Shown one piece after another: positions 57,955 to 64,000 of a stretch of DNA of 64,000 nucleotides. Origin of the DNA: JALYXV01 sp963791545 (GTDB taxonomy: Bacteria > Actinomycetota > Acidimicrobiia > Acidimicrobiales > Palsa-688); the NCBI GenBank assembly GCA_963791545.1, contig CAWBSR010000006.1, forward strand, positions 1 through 64,000, in the 5' to 3' direction. The notes under the pieces are model-generated. The model worked only from the letters and a program-made list of their open reading frames with translations, did not search any database and had not been told where the DNA came from. The stretch's first letter is position 1; every line of letters starts with the position of its first letter. The translations under genes and the position numbers were made by a program.

Positions 57955-58629
57955 TCAGGCGCCAGCGAACGCCATCACCTCGGCCCGGCTGCGGGGGCGG
58001 GTCCGGCCGCCGTAGGCGATGGTCCAGACCATCAGCAGACCGAGGAACACGAGCGGAACCACCGCCGAGAGGGCCACGACCGTGGACGTGGACAAGGTGT
58101 AGGCGGCGACCACCCTGATGGCGGCCTCGGCGACAAACGCGACGCCCCAAACGACGGTCATGATGCGGTTGGAGCGGCGGAATGTCGGCGACTTGGGCCA
58201 ATAGCTGTCGAACGCCGCCCGACCGGTCCGTGTCCCGTCGGTCGCGAACTTGCGACCGGAATAGAACATGAAGGGCCGCCGCCCGAGCAGCGAGGCGATC
58301 ATGGCCAGACCGAAGGCACCGGTGAGGAACGACTCCTTCACCAGATAGATCCTCGAGCTGCCCGACAACAGGGCCAGGCCCGCCCCGGCGGCGATGGTGG
58401 CCAGGATGATCAGCCCGAAGCCGTCGACCCGGCCCTGGCGTAGGAAGTGGAACAACACGAAGCCGAGCGGAAAGACCCCTCCGGCCACCAGCGACGGCAC
58501 GGTGCTCACGCCTTGGCCGTGGAGGACGAGATAGGTCACGTAGGGGAGGGCCGCCTCTGCGATCATCTCCGGCAACCACGCCCGCATGCCCGGTCGCTTG
58601 GCCTCGGGGTGGGCAACCATGTTGTTCAT
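57955..58629 (-). CDS. VC0807-like integral membrane protein
   Basis: A 224-aa protein with about five to six hydrophobic helices. The central LVKESFLTGAFGLAMIASLLGRRPFMFY is characteristic of VC0807-type proteins, whose function is unknown. ATG 58629 is 14 bp from the divergent PaaX-type regulator, so the two promoters must overlap and the regulator probably controls this gene. Confidence 0.8.
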   Translation of the reverse strand: MNNMVAHPEAKRPGMRAWLPEMIAEAALPYVTYLVLHGQGVSTVPSLVAGGVFPLGFVLFHFLRQGRVDGFGLIILATIAAGAGLALLSGSSRIYLVKESFLTGAFGLAMIASLLGRRPFMFYSGRKFATDGTRTGRAAFDSYWPKSPTFRRSNRIMTVVWGVAFVAEAAIRVVAAYTLSTSTVVALSAVVPLVFLGLLMVWTIAYGGRTRPRSRAEVMAFAGA

Positions 58630-58643
58630 ATTAGCCTACGATC

Positions 58644-59486
58644 GTGCGTTCTCAAGAACAATCTGAGGAGCAGACCGGGTCCGGTCACCCCGCCGCCCTC
58701 ATCCTGTTCTCTCTCGGCGCCGCCCGGGTGCCCCCCGAACCGGCCCTTCCGGGATCCGCCCTGCTGGCGCTGCTGTCGGATCTCGGCCTCTCGGAGGGAG
58801 CGGCTCGTTCCGCGATCCTGCGAATGCGCCGGGGGGGATGGTTGGTCTCCTGTCGTTTCGGGCGCACCGTCGCCTACCAGCCGTCGGAGCGGGTACTCGC
58901 CGGCCATCGCCGCCGAGCCGCCGCCTTCACCCCTCCCGGGTTGCGGTGGGATGGCTCCTTTCACGCCCTCTTGGTGAGTGTCCCCGAGCCGGCCCGGGCG
59001 TTTCGTGACGATCTCCGCCGAAGCGCCCAAGTGGCCGGGTACCGGACCCTACGGGCCGGGCTCCTCATCGCCCCTGGCGACCGCCAGGACGAGGTCGGCG
59101 ACATTCTCGGCCGGGTTCCCCCGGGCGCGTCGGTCGTGACGGGCTGGCTCAAGCTGGATCCCGATGATGCCCAGCGGGTGGCCAGCCAGTTGTGGGCGCT
59201 CGATGACCTCGGGGAGCGGTACCGCCGCCTGGCGGCCGGTGCCCGGCTCGCCGCGGCCGAGGCACGAACCGGTCATTCCGTCGGTGGTGAGGCGTTCCAA
59301 GCCTTCGCCGCGGCCACCTTGCCCATCTATGAGGCAGTGGCCGACGACCCGGGCCTGCCAGCCGATCTCCTCCCACCCGACTGGCCCGCCCCGGAGCTCG
59401 GCGCCGCCCTCGGCGAAGCGCTGGCCGCCTTTGGGCCCGCGGTGTCCGATCACATCGACGACCTGCGGAGACGAGCGGCGAGGTGA
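58644..59486 (+). CDS. PaaX-type transcriptional regulator
   Basis: A 280-aa protein with the three PaaX parts. These are an N-terminal winged helix (ALLALLSDLGLSEGAARSAI; RRGGWLVSCRFGRTVAYQPS), a middle domain (RWDGSFHALLVSVPE) and a C-terminal domain. PaaX represses phenylacetate catabolism through phenylacetyl-CoA, but no paa genes are in the window, so the ligand may differ. GTG 58644 is preceded by TAGCCT with 6 nt between. Confidence 0.88.
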   Translation: MRSQEQSEEQTGSGHPAALILFSLGAARVPPEPALPGSALLALLSDLGLSEGAARSAILRMRRGGWLVSCRFGRTVAYQPSERVLAGHRRRAAAFTPPGLRWDGSFHALLVSVPEPARAFRDDLRRSAQVAGYRTLRAGLLIAPGDRQDEVGDILGRVPPGASVVTGWLKLDPDDAQRVASQLWALDDLGERYRRLAAGARLAAAEARTGHSVGGEAFQAFAAATLPIYEAVADDPGLPADLLPPDWPAPELGAALGEALAAFGPAVSDHIDDLRRRAAR

Positions 59487-59856
59487 GATTGGGGGGTCGT
59501 GGTCGACTCGGTCGCTGGGAGCCGCCAGCAGCGATCCTGCCCCGCCACGCCGGAATCAGGATGCACCGCGCCGCGCCGTGGCGGCGCCGCTGAGCGCGTC
59601 CGGAGACTTGGCACCGGGCGATCGCGAGGCGACCCGAGCGGCCCCGCCGCCATACGTCAGGATCAGGCGAGACGCTCATACGAGGGTCAGCGACGTCGGC
59701 GAATCCGACGGAGACTTGCGCGCACTATCGCCGCAACTAACCAGCTCCTGGCAGGCTCGGTTCGACGGCCAACCCAGTCCTGAGGGATGCGATCGTGGGG
59801 TCCCGCGGACGCCAAGTCCCGCAGGTCGACGGGCCTGGGCGTGGGAGAATCTCGGT
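59487..59856. other. Gap without a supported gene
   Basis: 370 bp between the PaaX-type gene and the GyrB-like pseudogene. Open frames are short and show no family resemblance. No RNA gene, terminator or clear promoter was seen. Confidence 0.5.
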
Positions 59857-60481
59857 ATGGCAGAGTCGCTGGAGTGGCCGGCGGCACCACGGCGACGACC
59901 GGGCATGTACTGGGGTTCGACTGGGCCGTCGGGTGCGGCCCAGGCCGTCTTTGAGCTCGCCGCTAACTGCATGACGCTTTCTTGCCGGGGATCTCTCCCG
60001 TCTGACTATCAGCATCGAAAACGGAACAATCGAGGTAGCTGATGACGGTCCGGGTCTTCCGTTCGACGAGCCGGGCGCCTCGCCAGCGGTTTCTCTCGCC
60101 GAGGAGAACCTGACGCGGCCCCACAGAACGCTGACGGCGGACGGCCATGCCCCGCACGTCCATCTCGCCCAGACTTGGCGCGGGACTTGCCCTGGTCAAC
60201 GCCTTGAGCTCTGACCTGCAGGTTGTCAGCCACCGGCGAGGCGTTCGATGGGAGCAGCACTTCGCGAAGGGCTTCGCCACAAGTCGACTCACACGAACTC
60301 CCGCGCCGTCAGGCAGTGGGACGACCATCCGGTTACGCCTCGAGCCCGAGTTGTTTGGCGCCACCGTGCTTCCAACGGCGGTCCTACGTCACGGCTGTTC
60401 GAGGACGCTCATCTCTTCCCAGGGCTGCGAGTCGAGATCGGGGAGGAACGCTTCGTGGCCCCAGACGGCCTCGGCGACTGA
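59857..60481 (+). pseudogene. Frameshifted GyrB-like GHKL ATPase domain protein
   Basis: About 208 codons in three frames. 59857-~59985 starts MAESLEWPAAPRRRPGMYWG, matching the RRPGMYIGST box of GyrB/ParE. ~59981-~60160 gives LAGDLSRLTISIENGTIEVA and DDGPGLPFDEP, the Bergerat Mg/ATP region. ~60150-~60385 gives GAGLALVNALSSDLQVVSH, then GTTIRLRLEPELF. A last shift gives RLFEDAHLFPGLRVEIGEER and the stop at 60481. Joined, these make a complete GyrB-type N-terminal ATPase of a stand-alone kind, with no topoisomerase domain. Three single-base shifts mean a dead gene or poor local sequence. Confidence 0.72.
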
Positions 60482-60649
60482 ATCCACAGCGTCGGAGTGC
60501 TCCCGGAGTGGGCCCGCCCCCCTGTCGTCGCCTCCTCCGGCGCCCAAGCTGGTGTCAACATCCAGTTCACCGGCAGGGCCGCAGCTCCCTCCGCCCGGCG
60601 TGTCGGTTGTGATCCTTACTCGTCAGACATCGGGATGGGACATAGAGGT

Positions 60650-60889
60650 TCACGAGAAGCGACCTCGCCCCGCCGGCACGGCGACGTCCACCAGGCGGGT
60701 GGTGCTCGACGGCGGCGGTACCGGCTCACCGTGGTCGCGTAGCGACTGGACGTGCAACACGATGGCCTCGGCCATGTTGGCGGTGACTTCGTCGATGGTG
60801 GGGCCGGTGGCGACACAGCCCGGCAGGTCGGGCACATACGCCGATAAGCAGCCTTCTGCTTGCTCGATGACCACCGCGTAGCGGCTCAC
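60650..60889 (-). CDS. hicB: HicB-family antitoxin
   Basis: A 79-aa protein: RYAVVIEQAEGCLSAYVPDL, PGCVATGPTIDEVTANMAEA, then a helix. This is the degenerate RNase-H-like fold of HicB. It neutralises HicA. GTG 60889 overlaps the terminal stop of hicA in its intact frame (GTGA), and GGAGGG is 4 nt upstream, which is why the longer frame to 61045 is rejected. Its C-terminus lacks an obvious DNA-binding domain. Confidence 0.85.
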   Translation of the reverse strand: MSRYAVVIEQAEGCLSAYVPDLPGCVATGPTIDEVTANMAEAIVLHVQSLRDHGEPVPPPSSTTRLVDVAVPAGRGRFS

Positions 60890-61079
60890 TGGTCCCTCCG
60901 GAGTCCTACTTGGCGCCTGATAGACCCCAGCGTACCGGCGGCCAGGTCGTCGCCTAGATTGCCCGGCACTGTCACCGTCCCCCTTTGGTCGGGTGACGGT
61001 ATTGGCGATGGCTGCCGACTTGGCGGTCGAGGCGCCAGTCGTCACGTTCGAGTTCGCGAACCACCTCGCGTACCTTCAT
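60886..61079 (-). pseudogene. hicA: HicA mRNA-interferase toxin with a one-base deletion
   Basis: From ATG 61079 the frame reads MKVREVVRELERDDWRLDRQ, then VGSHRQYRHPTKGGR, the HicA double-stranded-RNA-binding-like fold with its catalytic His. It hits TGA at 60972-60974 after 35 codons. One base later the frame continues VTVPGNLGDDLAAGTLGSIR and ends at 60886, overlapping hicB. A single missing G would restore a normal 64-residue HicA. It is either inactivated toxin with surviving antitoxin or a sequencing error. Confidence 0.8.
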
Positions 61080-61493
61080 CTCTGACGTTCTCTCCGCGAG
61101 GCGGTTACGTCGTCGCGGCGGCGCGGTAGGTGTGCCGACTCGGACTTGGCGGTCGCCATCATGGCGTGGAGGTCCATTGGGCTATCACCGTAGGAGCCGG
61201 ATGTGACGGCGACGCGGGCCGAGGAGGCGTGGGTCGGCGCGGTCGGTTGGCCGGGGTTGATGGGCGGTTGGCTGGGAAGGGCGGGAGGCTGGGAAGGGCG
61301 GAACACGATTCCAAGCTGGCGCTTGGGGAAATGCACCCAGTACTCGTCCATCAACTGTCGTGCCACGTGTGCGATGGTTCGGGATTCAATCCCCGAAGGT
61401 GAAAGCCACCGCCTGCATCAAAGAACTGATGATACGGGCGCATATATCACCCTGGAGTTGGCCGGCGGCGGTGTTCCAGATCGGGAAATCTGG
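61080..61493. other. Gap without a supported gene
   Basis: 414 bp between hicA and tetR. A reverse-strand frame (61076-61366) encodes 96 residues, Pro-rich in the middle, with no family resemblance and no ribosome-binding site. It might be a relic of a lost gene. No RNA gene or terminator seen. Confidence 0.4.
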
Positions 61494-62111
61494 CTACGTC
61501 AGGGCACCGAATCCGGACAGGAGTTCCATGACGACGGCGATGGTTTTGGTGAGTCGGTCGAGATCCATCTCCCGTCCGTTCTGTGCGAGGATCTCGATCC
61601 CGAGAAACGCCGCCGCCGCGAGTTCAGCGATGAGCGACACGGGAACGAGCTGGCTGATCGGCGAGCCGCCGATGACCGCCTCCATCTCGGTCGTGGCGTA
61701 GTCGATGGCCTGCCCGATCGCGTTGCGAACCTGTGCGGCGAGCTCGGGCGAGGTCCGCGCCCCGACGAACAGTTCCATGACTGCCCGGCCGTCGTCGCCC
61801 TTTGCCTCGGCCGCAATGACTGAACCGAGCCGGTTTGGCCACTCGACATGGGCCTGTTCGCCCCCGAGGCCTTCGCGGATACGTTCGATCCCGCGATCGG
61901 CCAGTTCGCGAGCCGTGGCGGCCAGCAGGCCGTCCATCGTCCCGTAGTAGTAGAAGACCGACCCGTTGACCGTGCCTGCCTCGGTTGCGATGGAACGGGC
62001 GCTGGCATGCGCGAAACCGTCGCGTGCAAGCACTCGGATCGCGGCGTCTATCAGCCCGGACTTGAGTTCTTCGCTCCGAGGCGCCGCATTTTTCGGACCC
62101 GACTTGGCCAT
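61494..62111 (-). CDS. TetR-family repressor
   Basis: A 205-aa protein. The N-terminal helix-turn-helix region LIDAAIRVLARDGFAHASARSIATEAGTVNGSVFYYYG is standard; the all-helical C-terminal domain would bind an unknown ligand. ATG 62111 has TAGCAT (62119-62124, minus strand) 7 nt upstream. It is divergent from the radical SAM gene, and a clear inverted repeat in the 97-bp gap is a likely operator for both. Confidence 0.9.
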   Translation of the reverse strand: MAKSGPKNAAPRSEELKSGLIDAAIRVLARDGFAHASARSIATEAGTVNGSVFYYYGTMDGLLAATARELADRGIERIREGLGGEQAHVEWPNRLGSVIAAEAKGDDGRAVMELFVGARTSPELAAQVRNAIGQAIDYATTEMEAVIGGSPISQLVPVSLIAELAAAAFLGIEILAQNGREMDLDRLTKTIAVVMELLSGFGALT

Positions 62112-62143
62112 ACCCGAGATGCTACGCCCTGGTCGAGGCGAAC

Positions 62144-62165
62144 GCTCTGACCATCCGGTCTGAGC
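62144..62165. promoter_or_regulatory. Probable TetR operator
   Basis: GCTCTGACC-ATCC-GGTCTGAGC: two 9-bp half sites with 4 bp between and one mismatch. It lies between the divergent tetR and radical SAM genes, just upstream of TTGACC (62173-62178), which may be a -35 for the latter. Size and symmetry fit TetR sites. Confidence 0.65.
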
Positions 62166-62208
62166 ATTTGCCTTGACCACTCGCCCAAACAGTGCGATCC
62201 TTGGCGAC

Positions 62209-63711
62209 GTGAGAGTCAAGATGATCTTGCCGGCGCTCACCGAGGCGACCAGCCCACTATTCCGGCCCATCAAGTACTCGCTGTTCCCGCCGCTCGGCCT
62301 GGCGACCCTGGCCGGCTACCTGCCCGACGATGCCACCGTCACCATCGAGGACGAGCACGTCGAGCGCGTCAACCTCGACGACGAACCCGACTTGGTCGTC
62401 ATCCAGGCGTACATCACCTCCGCCGCCCGCTCCTACCAACTCGCAGACCACTACCGCCGGCGGGGCGCGCACGTCGCCATAGGCGGGCTGCACCCGACGT
62501 CATTACCTGAAGAAGCGGCAGCCCACGCCGACACGGTCTTCCTCGGGCCCGGCGAGGACACCTGGCCGCGCTTCCTCGCCGACTTCGACAACGGCTCACC
62601 GGCGCGCCGCTACATCTCGACGGTGCGCACTCTGCACGGCGTGCCGCCGGTGCGGCGGGACCTGATTAAGAGGCGCTTGTACCTTGTACCGAACTCCATT
62701 GTTGTGTCGCGGGGCTGCCCGCATTCGTGCGACTTCTGTTACAAGGACGCCTTCTTCGAAGGCGGGCGGTCCTTCTACACCCAGACCGTCGATGACGCCC
62801 TGTCGGAGATCGACCGGCTGCCCGGCCGCCACCTGTACTTCCTCGACGACCACCTCTTCGGCAACGGCCGTTTTGCCCGAGAACTGTTCGCCGGCATGAC
62901 CGGCCTGGGGCGCCTGTGGCAGGCCGCCGGCACCGTGAAGGCTGTCCTGCAACCGAAGCTCCTCGAGGCGGCCGTCGCGTGCGGCCTGCGAAGCCTCTTC
63001 GTCGGCTTCGAAACGATCAACGCCAAGAACCTCGTGGCCCATGACAAACGCCAGAACCTCGACAAGGACTACGCCGCCGTCATCCGCCGCCTCCACGACC
63101 TTGGCGTCATGGTCAACGCCAGCTTCGTCTTCGGAATGGATGATGACGATCCGGACGTCTTCGATCGAACAGTGGAGTGGGCGGTCAGCCAGGGCGTTGA
63201 GACAGCGACGTTCCACGTCCTCACGCCTTACCCGGGAACCGGGCTGTACGCGAGGATGGCGGCCCAGGACCGCCTCCTTCACTCCGACTGGAACCTCTAC
63301 GACACTCGACATGCCGTGTTCCGTCCCGCCCGCATGACCGTAGAGCAACTCGAAGCCGGCTACTGGCGCGCCTACCGGGACTTCTACTCGTGGAGCAACA
63401 TCATCAAGGGTGCAGCTACCAAAGACAGTCCTATGAGCCAGGCTCGACATGTGGCCTACTCGGCCGGGTGGAAGAAATTCGAGCGTGTCTGGGACACCAT
63501 CATCCACGCCCGACGACTCGCCGGGGCGCTGCCCATCCTCGAAGGCGTCCTCTCGGGCTTGGGACGCGTCCGGCCCCAGCCCGTTATTGACAACCCCGAC
63601 GTCTCCGACCCGGGCAGTCACCCCGTCCGATTCCTCCCCGCCAACCGCGCCAACCCCGAGTACCGAGATGATCACTTCGCCTCGGCACCGTCAGCAGCGC
63701 AGAAAAACTGA
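62209..63711 (+). CDS. B12-binding-like radical SAM enzyme
   Basis: About 500 aa from GTG 62209. N-terminal residues 1-130 have the Rossmann-like B12-binding fold layout (LFPPLGLATLAGYLP; DLVVIQAYITSA; IGGLHPTSLPEEA). The SAM core has SRGCPHSCDFCY, the CxxxCxxC 4Fe-4S motif, then YFLDDHLFG, FVGFETINAKNL, and FVFGMDDDDPDVFDRTVEWA. The C-terminal 150 residues (YWRAYRDFYSWSNIIKGA) resemble the helical tail of HpnJ-like proteins. Reaction unknown. TTG 62173 is an alternative start. Probably controlled by the divergent TetR. Confidence 0.85.
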   Translation: MRVKMILPALTEATSPLFRPIKYSLFPPLGLATLAGYLPDDATVTIEDEHVERVNLDDEPDLVVIQAYITSAARSYQLADHYRRRGAHVAIGGLHPTSLPEEAAAHADTVFLGPGEDTWPRFLADFDNGSPARRYISTVRTLHGVPPVRRDLIKRRLYLVPNSIVVSRGCPHSCDFCYKDAFFEGGRSFYTQTVDDALSEIDRLPGRHLYFLDDHLFGNGRFARELFAGMTGLGRLWQAAGTVKAVLQPKLLEAAVACGLRSLFVGFETINAKNLVAHDKRQNLDKDYAAVIRRLHDLGVMVNASFVFGMDDDDPDVFDRTVEWAVSQGVETATFHVLTPYPGTGLYARMAAQDRLLHSDWNLYDTRHAVFRPARMTVEQLEAGYWRAYRDFYSWSNIIKGAATKDSPMSQARHVAYSAGWKKFERVWDTIIHARRLAGALPILEGVLSGLGRVRPQPVIDNPDVSDPGSHPVRFLPANRANPEYRDDHFASAPSAAQKN

Positions 63712-64000
63712 CATCGGTAACGCAAAGCCAACCGACAGTTCTGCCGAAAAGGACTTGGCCCAGGCAACGCACTGGATCACTACGGAGGACCGAACCAGAC
63801 CCCCCCCTGAAACGCCCAAAACCTAGTCGTGAGCAGCTCTGGCATCCGCAAGAACCGATATGGCGGACGAAGCGCCGACAGATCGGGATATCGAGTGCCC
63901 AGATCAGGAGATCTGGTCCCGCCGAGATGCTCTGCCATCTCCGCTTCACCGCCGGCACCGGCATACCTATCTATCTCTTCTGCCAGCCCGCCCAACCCCT
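63712..64000. other. Window end without a supported gene
   Basis: After the radical SAM stop there are only short open frames on both strands with no recognisable product. No terminator or RNA gene was seen. A gene could begin beyond the window. Confidence 0.4.

Noticed and set aside
61373..61405. tRNA-like T-arm near GGGATTCAATCCC
   Set aside because: The loop does not fit the TTCRANY pattern, and no acceptor, D or anticodon stems can be drawn around it.
61203..61823. 206-codon plus-strand frame opposite tetR
   Set aside because: Its second half is the antisense of a clear TetR protein and the first half has no coding character.

Overview
High-GC bacterial chromosome segment, best read as Actinomycetota and probably Acidimicrobiia-like. 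The phylum call rests on a dnaK-grpE-dnaJ-hspR operon with a HAIR-type operator, a BldC regulator, class E sortase, an ECF42/DGPF pair, split purS/purQ/purL, abundant GTG/TTG starts and many apparently leaderless promoters. The class is an inference from gene style only.

Layout. 1-2.1 kb: 3' end of tRNA-Gly(CCC), a VapBC module, a frameshifted integrase-like/HTH pseudogene and a cluster of DnaA-box-like sequences, suggesting an old integration at the tRNA. 2.2-12.6 kb: a HisN-type phosphatase translationally coupled to a membrane Fe-S oxidoreductase, a winged-helix protein, an APC permease, a small membrane protein, then a tightly packed PP2C phosphatase, two sister Ser/Thr kinases and a glutamine-synthetase-like enzyme. 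12.5-27.2 kb: a carboxylesterase homologue with an altered nucleophile elbow, then an 11.6-kb gene for a giant (3858 aa) LPLTG-anchored repeat protein, and a small LPLTG paralogue with the same promoter and C-terminal module. 27.3-36.4 kb: SEC-C protein, phosphoglycerate mutase, the DnaK operon with its repressor HspR, a DUF192 protein and ClpB. 36.6-40.4 kb: a third LPLTG protein, a class E sortase and an Fn3 membrane protein. 40.5-53.3 kb: purine biosynthesis (purA-D-E-B-C-S-Q, purL, purF, purM), interrupted by two reverse-strand genes and by several microsatellites. 53.3-59.5 kb: a degenerate receiver protein, an amino-acid dehydrogenase, BldC, DGPF plus ECF42 sigma, a GvpU-like protein, a VC0807-like membrane protein and a PaaX-type regulator. 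59.8-64 kb: a decayed GyrB-like ATPase, HicAB with a frameshifted hicA, a TetR regulator with a visible operator, and a radical SAM enzyme.

The most unusual content is the surface system. The giant protein holds about 18 tandem units of roughly 200 residues, in which two unit types alternate without exception. It ends in a four-cysteine pentapeptide (MPTR-like) module, a collagen-like stalk and an LPLTG sorting signal. The paralogue shares its N-terminus, cysteine module, sorting signal and promoter. A sortase and another LPLTG substrate lie 10 kb downstream, so a surface-assembly system spread over the two loci is plausible.

Two genome-wide habits are also visible. One is leaderless initiation: TANNNT placed 6-9 nt before the start codon at thirteen genes. 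The other is in-frame minisatellite growth inside genes, including the essential enzyme PurL.
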